From NCBI RefSeq assembly GCF_021462265.1, contig NZ_JAJONF010000027.1, forward strand, positions 62,001-126,000: 64,000 nt of DNA, in the 5' to 3' direction. Numbering within the stretch: position 1 is the stretch's first letter; each line of letters opens with the position of its first letter. Below are positions 1 through 7,059 of this stretch, one piece after another. Source of the stretch: Streptomyces shenzhenensis (GTDB lineage Bacteria > Actinomycetota > Actinomycetes > Streptomycetales > Streptomycetaceae). Under the pieces are notes generated by a model. The model was not told the DNA's origin. It saw only the letters and a program-made list of their open reading frames with translations, and did no database searches. Made by a program: the position numbers and the translations under genes.

Positions 1-762
1 CGCGTCCGCGCTCGTGTCGCGCTGCCGGGCGGTGAAGCCGGCGTTCATCTTGACCCGGACGGAGGGGAGATGGGCCACGTAGACGGCGAGGGGGCCGTCC
101 GGGGTGGCGACGGTGGCCCGCATCGCACGCGTCCAGCCGAGCTTGATGTCGACGGCCTTCACTCCGGTGAGGCGGTACTTGCTCCACAGTCCGACGGTGC
201 CCTCGACCGCGTGGTACTTGTACGTCGACGCCAGCGCCTTCTCGTACGTCGGCACGGCCGACGCCGTCAGCTCCTCCAGGGCCAGCACCTCGGCGCCGGA
301 GGAGGCGAGCTGAGCGGCCGTGCCGGTCGGGTCGGGGTTCTCGGCGTTGACGTTGTGGGTGGCCACCATGAAGTCGCCGCCGGTGGCCTGTTTGCCGGTG
401 AGCAGTCCGCCGAACATGTTCAGCCAGACGATCCCCGGGAGCAGTACGGCGATCAGCGCGGTCGCCGACCTGCGCACCAGGCCGAGCAGGAGCAGCACCG
501 GGATCAGCAGGCCCAGCCAGGGCAGGAAGGTCTCGGTGAGACTGCCGAGGTTGCCGATCCGGTTGGGGATGCGGGAGTGCAGCAGCATCACCCCGGCCAG
601 GAGCAGCGCCACCACCGCGGTGACGACGCCCCGGCGCCAGATGCGTGGATCGTCGCGCCAGCCGGACAGCAACCGGTTCACCAGGCGCCGGAACCGGTCT
701 CCCCGGCGCTCGGGTCCCGAGCCTCCGTTGTCCGTCTCCGTCATGTACGCCTGCTGCGCCAT
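1..762 (-). CDS. Endonuclease/exonuclease/phosphatase (EEP) family membrane protein, C terminus outside window
   Basis: The reading frame starts at an ATG at 762 and is still open at the left edge, so the C terminus is missing. The visible part begins with a charged cytoplasmic segment, followed by hydrophobic helices (about residues 40-110, including VVTAVVALLLAGVMLL and FLPWLGLLIPVLLLLGLV). The EEP domain then starts with FMVATHNVNAENPD, the usual N-x-N/NxE metal-site strand of this superfamily, and continues with ALEEL and VYVAHLP. The family hydrolyses phosphodiester or phosphomonoester bonds, and membrane-tethered members with an extracytoplasmic domain are common in actinobacteria. GAGG lies about 10 bases before the ATG. 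A second in-frame ATG at 744 has a poorer ribosome site. The substrate cannot be read from the sequence. Confidence 0.85.
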   Translation of the reverse strand, partial: MAQQAYMTETDNGGSGPERRGDRFRRLVNRLLSGWRDDPRIWRRGVVTAVVALLLAGVMLLHSRIPNRIGNLGSLTETFLPWLGLLIPVLLLLGLVRRSATALIAVLLPGIVWLNMFGGLLTGKQATGGDFMVATHNVNAENPDPTGTAAQLASSGAEVLALEELTASAVPTYEKALASTYKYHAVEGTVGLWSKYRLTGVKAVDIKLGWTRAMRATVATPDGPLAVYVAHLPSVRVKMNAGFTARQRDTSADA

Positions 763-946
763 ACCGTCTGCCTCACAACCTGCCGTGCACACCGTCGTCC
801 CCCGGATACGACCCTAGGGGATGATCGGCTCCTCTCCCGCCGTCCCATGACGGCCGTACGGAAGACGAGGACGAACGGGCCGAGGGGAGGAGTTCCGGTT
901 ACCGGCGGGTCGGCGGGCACTGTGACGAAACGCGAACACTCCCCGC

Positions 947-1576
947 TCACGGCTCCGGTGCGGCGACGGGCCCGAGACCCGCCAGCACGGCGTCGACGAT
1001 CTGTTCGGCCAGGCCCTCGGGGAGATCCGCCTCCGGGCGCAGGATCGCCCTGAGCAGCATCGGGCCGGTGAACATGTCGTTGGCCAGTTCGATGTCGATG
1101 TCGGCGCGGAGTTCGCCGTTGCGCTGGCCCCGGCGCAGCACTTCCCTGCCCAGTTCGCGCCGGGGGTTGACGACGCTGGTGTGGTAGGCGTTCCAGATGC
1201 GGGGGCTGCTCTTCATCTGGGCGTACACGTTGTGCAGGATCGCCGACGAACGGTTCATCAGTCCCCGTTGCCGCAGCGATTCGAGGAGCACCACCAGGTC
1301 GTCGCGCATGGAGGTGCCGGGGAGTTCGGGGTCGGGGGGCTCGGCGGCGCGCATGACGTCGACGAAGAGCTCCTCCTTGCCGTTCCAGCGGCGGTAGATG
1401 GTGGCCTTGCCGACGCCGGCGGTCCGGGCGATCCGCTCGATGGACAGCTCGCCGAGCGGTACGCCGTCCTCCAGGAGTTTCATCACACCCTCCACGATGG
1501 CGACTTCCACCGCCTCGCTCCGGGGGCGGCCCCGGGCCGGAGCCATCGACCGCGGGCCGCTGTCGGCAAGCGTCAC
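947..1576 (-). CDS. TetR/AcrR family transcriptional repressor
   Basis: The N-terminal domain is a TetR-type helix-turn-helix: LSIERIARTAGVGKATIYRRWNGKEELF carries the TIYRRW/K signature of the recognition helix and the following helix. The remaining roughly 130 residues form the ligand-binding and dimerisation part. I chose the GTG at 1576 because AGAGGA sits 9 bases upstream; a GTG at 1594 would add six residues and an ATG at 1546 would remove ten. It lies downstream of and on the same strand as the DHA2 exporter, with a 170-base gap that holds a hairpin. This arrangement makes it the likely local repressor of that exporter. The inducer is unknown but is probably an exporter substrate (inference). 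Confidence 0.9.
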   Translation of the reverse strand: MTLADSGPRSMAPARGRPRSEAVEVAIVEGVMKLLEDGVPLGELSIERIARTAGVGKATIYRRWNGKEELFVDVMRAAEPPDPELPGTSMRDDLVVLLESLRQRGLMNRSSAILHNVYAQMKSSPRIWNAYHTSVVNPRRELGREVLRRGQRNGELRADIDIELANDMFTGPMLLRAILRPEADLPEGLAEQIVDAVLAGLGPVAAPEP

Positions 1577-1639
1577 GTCATACCGTCCTCTCACTGACCA
1601 CGGGAATCCTCCCGCAGCCGAAGCCTCCCCCCGTTGTCG

Positions 1640-1659
1640 CCACGAGGCTTCCCTCGTGG
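1640..1659. promoter_or_regulatory. 8-bp hairpin between exporter and TetR gene
   Basis: CCACGAGG and CCTCGTGG form a perfect 8-bp stem with a 4-base loop in the gap between the exporter stop and the TetR start. There is no T-run in either direction. It may attenuate or stabilise a shared transcript, or it may be a weak terminator giving TetR its own transcript. The sequence does not decide between these. Confidence 0.4.
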
Positions 1660-1746
1660 GCCCCCCGTACCCACGGTCCCCACCGTTCCCGCGGCGCCCG
1701 GGGTCCGGGGGCCGTCGCCCTGCCGGTGCCGGGCTTCAGCCGTTCG

Positions 1747-3345
1747 TCATTCCGCCGCTACGACCAACTCCTGTTCGCGGTCGTCCTGCTGACCCGCCGG
1801 TGCTTTTCCCGGGAGGAAGAGGGCCACGACCACGGCGCCGATCAGTGCGACCACCGCGCCGCACAGGGCGGTGGTGTGCATGGCGTGCAGGAAGGCGTCG
1901 TTGGCGGGGGTGACCAGGCCCTTGCCCTGCGCGCCGAGCTTGGCGGCGACGCCGAGCGTGGCCTCGATGGACTCGCCGGCGGTGTCGCGCAGCCCGGGCG
2001 GCAGCGCCCCGAGCTTGCCCTCGATGCCGTTGCGGTACGCCGTCGAGAGCACCGAGCCGAGCACGGCGATACCGAGGGCGCCGCCGACCTGGCGGAAGGT
2101 GTTGCTGAGCGCGGACGCGGAACCGGCCTTCTCGCGGGGCAGGGCCTGCATGATGACGACCGAGGTCGGCGTCATGATGTGCGCCATGCCGAAGCCCATC
2201 AGGAAGAAGACGATCTCAAGGATCCAGATCGGCGTGTCGGCCTCGAAGGTGGCGAAGGCACCCAGGGTGACGGCGATCAGCACCAGGCCGCCCGCGGTGG
2301 TGGCCTTGTTGCCGAACCGCTGCACCACCAGCCGGGCCCGCGGCGCGAAGATCATCTGCGCGACGGCCAGCGGGAGCAGCAGCAGACCGGACTGCAGGGG
2401 CGAGTAGCCGCGCACGCTCTGGGTGTAGAAGACGGAGAAGAAGGTCACGCCCATCAGCGCGAAGAAGACCAGCGCGATGGCGGCCATGGCGGCCGAGAAG
2501 ACCTTGTTCTTGAAGTAGGTGACGTCCAGGGACGGGTGGTCGCTGCGCTTCTCGAAGATCACGAAGGCGGCGAGCACCACGAGGCCCGCGGCGATGGTGG
2601 CGAGCACCTTGGCGTCCGTGAAGTCGGCGAGTTCGCCGCCCTTGATGATGCCGTAGACGAGGAGGACCAGGCCCACGACGGAGAGGACCACGCCGACGGG
2701 GTCGAGGCGGCCCGGGCGCGGGTCGCGTGAGTCCGGCACCAGCCAGAACATCAGGGCGAGCGCGATGATCACGATCGGTACGTTGACGAGGAAGACCGAG
2801 CCCCACCAGAAGTGGTCCAGCAGCACACCGCCGGTGATCGGGCCGATGGCGATGGCGAGGCCGACACCGCCGGCCCAGATGCCGATCGCCTTGGGCTGCT
2901 CCTCACGCTCGAAGACGTTCATCAGGACGGCCAGGGTGGCGGGCATCACGAAGGCGGCACCGAGGGCCATCAGGGCACGGAAGGCGATCAGCTGGTCCGC
3001 GGAGCCGGACTCGGCGGCGAAGGCCGACCCGACACCGAAGACCAGGAGGCCGCCGACGAGCACTTTCTTGCGGCCCAGGCGGTCGCCGACGAGGCCGGCG
3101 GTGAACAGCAGGCCGGCGAAGACGAGGGTGTAGGCGTTGATCGCCCACTCCAGCTGGCTCTGGGTGGCACCGAGGCCGACCGGAGCCGGGGTGGAGATGG
3201 TCTTGACGGCGACGTTCAGGATCGAGTTGTCGAGCACCACGATCAGCAGGCTCAGCATGAGCACGCCGAGGATGGCCCAGCGGCGCCGGTGCACCGCCTC
3301 GGATATGCGCGGACCGGATGGTGCGCGGTCGGCAGGAGTTGTCAT
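1747..3345 (-). CDS. MFS drug exporter, DHA2 (EmrB/QacA) family, 14 TM helices
   Basis: At 532 residues with about 14 hydrophobic segments, it has the size and topology of the 14-TM DHA2 proton-antiport multidrug exporters. Motif A is visible as GDRLGRKK in the loop between helices 2 and 3. The antiporter motif C appears as IAIGPITGG in helix 5. The N terminus before the first helix (LSLLIVVLDNSILNVAV) carries the D/N-S-I-x-N-V-A signature typical of EmrB/QacA proteins. Start is the ATG at 3345; the ribosome site is weak. It forms a probable transcription unit with the TetR gene downstream. A nested palindrome 25-43 bases upstream of the start is the likely operator. Its role would be self-protection or toxin efflux; the substrate is not predictable. 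Confidence 0.93.
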   Translation of the reverse strand: MTTPADRAPSGPRISEAVHRRRWAILGVLMLSLLIVVLDNSILNVAVKTISTPAPVGLGATQSQLEWAINAYTLVFAGLLFTAGLVGDRLGRKKVLVGGLLVFGVGSAFAAESGSADQLIAFRALMALGAAFVMPATLAVLMNVFEREEQPKAIGIWAGGVGLAIAIGPITGGVLLDHFWWGSVFLVNVPIVIIALALMFWLVPDSRDPRPGRLDPVGVVLSVVGLVLLVYGIIKGGELADFTDAKVLATIAAGLVVLAAFVIFEKRSDHPSLDVTYFKNKVFSAAMAAIALVFFALMGVTFFSVFYTQSVRGYSPLQSGLLLLPLAVAQMIFAPRARLVVQRFGNKATTAGGLVLIAVTLGAFATFEADTPIWILEIVFFLMGFGMAHIMTPTSVVIMQALPREKAGSASALSNTFRQVGGALGIAVLGSVLSTAYRNGIEGKLGALPPGLRDTAGESIEATLGVAAKLGAQGKGLVTPANDAFLHAMHTTALCGAVVALIGAVVVALFLPGKAPAGQQDDREQELVVAAE

Positions 3346-3369
3346 ACCGACGAGCCTAGACCCATTTCA

Positions 3370-3388
3370 ATACGGCACCGTCTCGTAT
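3370..3388. promoter_or_regulatory. Candidate TetR operator upstream of the DHA2 exporter
   Basis: ATACGGCACCGTCTCGTAT contains outer arms ATACG/CGTAT and a nested ACGG-CA-CCGT palindrome. This geometry resembles operators of TetR repressors that control EmrB/QacA-type exporters. It lies just upstream of the exporter start, where a bound dimer would block transcription. The assignment to the adjacent TetR protein is inference. Confidence 0.6.
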
Positions 3389-3572
3389 CTGAATCACTTT
3401 ACCCGAACCTTACATAACGCGACAGGGTGACGCGGGGCCGGGGGGCGGCCGGGGGTGGTGCCCGATGGATCACACGGAGGCACTCTGGCCGAGGACGGCA
3501 CGAGGTGCCACCATGGGAGGGATCCGGGGACACCGTGAGGGTGCCACGAGATGACTTGAAGGAGCCGTTGTC

Positions 3573-4448
3573 ATGACGCAGCTTTCGGCTGCCCAGACTG
3601 TGCAGAACAGCCCCTCCGACGGCAGCAAGGCGCTGTACGGGGGTAAGGGCACTCGCCGCATCACGGTCCGCGACCTCGCCCTCGCCAAGGAACGCGGCGA
3701 GAGGTGGCCCATGCTCACCGCCTACGACGCGATGACCGCCTCCGTCTTCGACGAGGCCGGCATCCCGGTACTCCTGGTCGGCGACTCGGCCGGCAACTGT
3801 CACCTCGGCTACGAGTCGACGGTGCCCGTCACCCTGGACGAGATGACGATGCTGTCGGCGGCCGTGGTCCGCGGCACCCAGCGCGCCCTCATCGTCGGCG
3901 ACCTCCCCTTCGGCTCCTACCAGGAGGGCCCGGTGCAGGCGCTGCGCTCGGCGACCCGGCTGGTGAAGGAGGCGGGCGTCGGCGCCGTCAAGCTGGAGGG
4001 CGGCGAGCGGTCGTACGAACAGATCCGGCTGCTCGTCGAGTCCGGCATCCCGGTGATGGCGCACATCGGCCTGACCCCGCAGTCCGTCAACGCGATGGGC
4101 TACCGGGTGCAGGGCCGCGGCGAGGAGGCGGCCCAGCAGCTGCTGCGCGACGCCAAGTCGGTGCAGGACGCGGGCGCGTTCGCGGTCGTCCTCGAACTGG
4201 TCCCGGCGGAGCTCGCGGCCGAGGTGACCCGGGTGCTGCACATCCCGACCGTCGGCATCGGCGCCGGTCCCGAGACCGACGCGCAGGTCCTGGTCTGGAC
4301 GGACATGCTGGGCCTGACCTCGGGCCGGGTCCCGAAGTTCGTGAAGAAGTACGCGGACCTGCGCCAGATCATGGGCGACGCGGCCAAGGCCTACGCCGAG
4401 GACGTCGTCGGCGGAACGTTCCCGCAGGAGGAGCACTCCGTCCACTAG
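3573..4448 (+). CDS. panB: 3-methyl-2-oxobutanoate hydroxymethyltransferase (ketopantoate hydroxymethyltransferase)
   Basis: PanB transfers a hydroxymethyl group from 5,10-methylenetetrahydrofolate to 3-methyl-2-oxobutanoate, the first step of pantothenate and coenzyme A synthesis. The 291 residues show the family signatures MLTAYDAMTASVFDEAGI, LLVGDSAGN (metal-binding Asp), LPFGSY, AVKLEGG and VMAHIGLTPQS. The C-terminal part has VGIGAGPETDAQVLVWTDMLG with the active-site Glu region. Start is the ATG at 3573 with AAGGAG 8 bases upstream. The first 25 residues precede the usual family start and are typical of Streptomyces PanB. It is not next to panC or panD here. A strong hairpin follows the stop. 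Confidence 0.97.
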   Translation: MTQLSAAQTVQNSPSDGSKALYGGKGTRRITVRDLALAKERGERWPMLTAYDAMTASVFDEAGIPVLLVGDSAGNCHLGYESTVPVTLDEMTMLSAAVVRGTQRALIVGDLPFGSYQEGPVQALRSATRLVKEAGVGAVKLEGGERSYEQIRLLVESGIPVMAHIGLTPQSVNAMGYRVQGRGEEAAQQLLRDAKSVQDAGAFAVVLELVPAELAAEVTRVLHIPTVGIGAGPETDAQVLVWTDMLGLTSGRVPKFVKKYADLRQIMGDAAKAYAEDVVGGTFPQEEHSVH

Positions 4449-4480
4449 CCCCCCCCCAGAGCCACTGCGGCAACACCAAG

Positions 4481-4516
4481 GACAGCCCGCCGATCTTCCC
4501 CCGTCGGCGGGCTGTC
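4481..4516. terminator. Bidirectional terminator between panB and the GNAT gene
   Basis: A perfect 13-bp inverted repeat (4481-4493 with 4504-4516, sequence GACAGCCCGCCGA) has a 10-base loop. It lies 33 bases past the panB stop and before the end of the convergent acetyltransferase gene. There is no U-tract, as is usual for Streptomyces terminators. Confidence 0.75.
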
Positions 4517-4566
4517 CCGCGTCGTGAGGGACATCGCCGGACCGCGGTGGGCCTCGGCGGAACCGC

Positions 4567-5088
4567 TCAGGCCGGCGCCGTGCCCGGAGCTGTCGGGCGG
4601 TGCCAGCGGAGTTCGCCGTCCTGCCGTATGCCGGTGGGGACCAGCCCGGCGGCCCTGGCCACCGCGGCGGAGGCGTGGTGGTCGGGGTGGATGTGGGCGA
4701 TCACGCCGGCCGTCGGCCGGCGGGTGAGCCAGTCGACGAGAGCGCGGGCGGCCTCGGTGGCGATGCCTCTGCCCTGCCAGGGGGTGCCCACCACCCAGGC
4801 GATCTCGGCGACCGGGCCCCGCACCGTCGCCTGGACGTAACCCGTCAGGCAGCACTCGGCCCGGAGCCGGATCACCCAGTTCAGCCAGGAGACGGCCGGG
4901 TCGCCGGAGCCCGCGGTGATCCGGCGGTAGCGCGAGCGCAGTTCCCCGGCGGTGTCCGGCGTGCCGCCGGTGAAGGCGTGCAGCGCCGGGTCGGACAGCA
5001 CCTCGGCCATCTCCTCGGCATGCCCGGCCCGCAGTGGCAGCAGGTCGAGCCGCCCGGTGCTGATGGCCTCGGCCACGAGTGGGGTCAC
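4567..5088 (-). CDS. GNAT family N-acetyltransferase (RimJ/RimL type)
   Basis: A 173-residue protein from the GTG at 5088, reading VTPLVAEAISTGRLDLLPL as its N terminus; the frame is open further upstream but that part is low-complexity and lies over the neighbouring promoter. The acetyl-CoA-binding motif A is WVVGTPWQGRGIATEAARALVDWL, with the Q/R-G-x-G-x-A loop that grips the pyrophosphate. The C-terminal HHASAAVARAAGLVPTG matches the N-S-x-x-V-x-x-x-L-G-F region of RimJ/RimL-like enzymes, here with HASAAVARAAGL. Such proteins acetylate ribosomal N termini, amino-sugar antibiotics or small amines; which applies here is unknown. It is divergent from the ABC exporter, 116 bases away. Confidence 0.85.
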   Translation of the reverse strand: MTPLVAEAISTGRLDLLPLRAGHAEEMAEVLSDPALHAFTGGTPDTAGELRSRYRRITAGSGDPAVSWLNWVIRLRAECCLTGYVQATVRGPVAEIAWVVGTPWQGRGIATEAARALVDWLTRRPTAGVIAHIHPDHHASAAVARAAGLVPTGIRQDGELRWHRPTAPGTAPA

Positions 5089-5110
5089 GCCCGGCAGCGT
5101 ACGCCCCGGT

Positions 5111-5183
5111 GTCGGCGGTCCCGGCGACGGCCTGTCGGCGGGCTGTCGGCAGGGGTCGGCGGCCTGTCGGTGGTTTGTCGGTG
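5111..5183 (+). repeat. Clustered GTCGG(C/T)GG direct repeats upstream of the DrrAB exporter
   Basis: Six imperfect copies of GTCGGYGG (starting near 5111, 5134, 5145, 5155, 5166 and 5176) lie head to tail in the 116-base gap between the GNAT and ABC ATPase start codons, ending about 20 bases before the ATPase ATG. The last four are spaced about 10-11 bases apart, close to one helical turn, as seen for binding sites of SARP/AfsR-type activators. Whether they are regulatory is inference. Confidence 0.5.
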
Positions 5184-5204
5184 GGGCCTGGCACGGTTCC
5201 TGCC

Positions 5205-6212
5205 ATGACGCGAATCGACAACAACGCCGTGTCCGTACGGGGGCTGGTGAAGCACTACGGCGACACCAAGGCACTCGACGGAGTTGATCTGGACGTCCGC
5301 CAGGGCACCGTGATGGGCGTGCTCGGACCGAACGGGGCGGGCAAGACCACTTTGGTGCGGATCCTGTCCACGCTGCTGCGGCCCGACGCGGGAGAGGCGA
5401 CCGTCGCCGGGTACGACGTGCTGCGCCAGCCCCGCCGGCTGCGCCGGGTGATCGGGCTGACCGGGCAGTACGCCTCGGTGGACGAGAAACTGCCGGGCTG
5501 GGAGAACCTGTACATGATCGGCCGGCTGCTGGACCTGTCGCGCAAGGACGCGCGGGCCCGGGCCGACCAACTGCTGGAGCGCTTCTCCCTGACCGAGGCC
5601 GCCAGGCGGCCGGCGAGCACCTACTCCGGTGGTATGCGGCGCCGGCTCGACCTCGCCGCCTCGATGATCGGGCGCCCCCAGGTGCTCTTCCTGGACGAGC
5701 CGACCACCGGTCTCGACCCGCGCACCCGCAACGAGGTGTGGGGCGAGGTCAAGGCGATGGTCGGCGAGGGCGTGACCGTGCTGCTGACCACCCAGTACAT
5801 GGAGGAGGCCGAGCAGCTCGCCTCCGAACTGACCGTCGTGGACCGCGGGAAGGTCATCGCGAACGGCCGGGTGGAGGAGCTGAAGGCGAAGGTCGGCGGC
5901 CGGACGCTGCGGGTGCGGCCCGTCGATCCGCTGCAGGTCCGGCCGTTCGCCGCCTTGATCGACGAGCTGGGGATCACCGGGCTCGCCGGTACGACCGTGG
6001 ACGGCGAGAACGGCACGCTGCTGGTGCCGATCCTCAGCGACGAGCAGCTGACCGCCGTGGTCGGCGCCGTGACCGCCCGCGGTATCACCATCAGCTCCAT
6101 CACCACCGAACTGCCCAGCCTGGACGAGGTGTTCCTGTCCCTCACCGGCCACCGCGCCAGTGCCCCGCAGGACGCCGTGCCCGCCGACGACCGTCAGGAG
6201 GTCGCCGTATGA
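5205..6212 (+). CDS. ABC transporter ATP-binding protein, DrrA family (daunorubicin-resistance type)
   Basis: A 335-residue nucleotide-binding subunit that energises a two-gene drug exporter. The Walker A loop GPNGAGKTT is at residues 41-49, the signature YSGGMRRRLDLA is near residue 143 and Walker B is VLFLDEPTTGLDP. The C-terminal extension (after GGRTLRVRPVDPL) ends with the ITTELPSLDEVFLSLTG motif, where the LDEVF element is diagnostic for the DrrA subfamily. I placed the start at the ATG at 5205; the frame is open upstream but that part lies in the repeat-rich promoter region. The stop overlaps the permease start (ATGA), so the two are translationally coupled. The substrate is probably a hydrophobic antibiotic or lipid (inference). 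Confidence 0.93.
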   Translation: MTRIDNNAVSVRGLVKHYGDTKALDGVDLDVRQGTVMGVLGPNGAGKTTLVRILSTLLRPDAGEATVAGYDVLRQPRRLRRVIGLTGQYASVDEKLPGWENLYMIGRLLDLSRKDARARADQLLERFSLTEAARRPASTYSGGMRRRLDLAASMIGRPQVLFLDEPTTGLDPRTRNEVWGEVKAMVGEGVTVLLTTQYMEEAEQLASELTVVDRGKVIANGRVEELKAKVGGRTLRVRPVDPLQVRPFAALIDELGITGLAGTTVDGENGTLLVPILSDEQLTAVVGAVTARGITISSITTELPSLDEVFLSLTGHRASAPQDAVPADDRQEVAV

Positions 6213-7027
6213 CCGCCACCGCAACCGCCCCTGTCCCCATGGCCGACACGCCGATCTCGGTGCGCGCCCATCTGCGCCACACCGGCGCGCTCGTCCGCCG
6301 CAACCTGCTGTGGATCCGGCAGGACCCGGAGTCGATGTTCGACGCCATCCTGTTCCCGGTGATCTTCACCCTGCTGTTCGTGTACGTCTTCGGCGGCTCC
6401 ATCGGCAAGTCGCTGGGCGGCGGCCAGCAGGCCTACGTCCAGTACGTGGTCCCCGGCCTGATGGCCATGATGGGGATGAACATGGCCCAGGGGGTGGGCA
6501 CCGGTTTCAACACCGACTTCAACTCCGGTGTGATGGACCGCTTCCGGTCCCTGCCGATCGGGCGCGGCTCCGTGCTGTTCGCCAAGATCGCGGTGGAGCT
6601 GATGCGGATGCTGTTCGCGACCGCGGTCCTGATGGTCGTCGCCGTCCTGGTGGGCTTCGACATCACTCACTGGTCGGGCCTGCTGGCCTCGGTGGGACTG
6701 TCGGCGGTGTTCGGCTCGGCCCTGATGTGGGTCTTCCTCACCCTCGGGGTGGTGATGAAGAGCGCGCAGTCGGTGCAGGCGATGGGCTTCCTGGTGCTGA
6801 TGCCGCTGCAGTTCGGCTCCTCGATCTTCGCACCGACGAACTCGATGCCGGGCTGGCTCCGGGCCTTCACCGACTACAACCCGCTGTCCGCGCTCGCCGA
6901 CACCGCGCGCGGGCTGATGCTCGGCGGTCCGGTGACGCACAGTCTGTGGATCACACTGGCCTGGTCGGTCGGGCTCACCGCGGTCGCGGCACCGTACGCG
7001 ATCTACAAGTTCCGTACGAAGAGCTGA
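6209..7027 (+). CDS. ABC-2 type permease, DrrB family
   Basis: The 272-residue membrane subunit is paired with the preceding ATPase. After a short cytoplasmic N terminus (LVRRNLLWIRQDPESMFDAILFP, the coupling-helix region of ABC-2 permeases) there are six hydrophobic segments. The second group contains MFLTLGVVMKSAQSVQAMGFLVLMPLQFGSSIFAP-type sequence with the conserved S-S-I/A-F-V/A-P followed by MPGWLRAFTDYNPLS, which is characteristic of DrrB/NodJ permeases. The ATG at 6209 overlaps the ATPase stop by four bases and has AGGAG upstream. It converges on the large regulator gene only 32 bases away. Confidence 0.92.
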   Translation: MTATATAPVPMADTPISVRAHLRHTGALVRRNLLWIRQDPESMFDAILFPVIFTLLFVYVFGGSIGKSLGGGQQAYVQYVVPGLMAMMGMNMAQGVGTGFNTDFNSGVMDRFRSLPIGRGSVLFAKIAVELMRMLFATAVLMVVAVLVGFDITHWSGLLASVGLSAVFGSALMWVFLTLGVVMKSAQSVQAMGFLVLMPLQFGSSIFAPTNSMPGWLRAFTDYNPLSALADTARGLMLGGPVTHSLWITLAWSVGLTAVAAPYAIYKFRTKS

Positions 7028-7059
7028 CGTTCGCCAGGAGGCGCACGCGGAAGACGACG

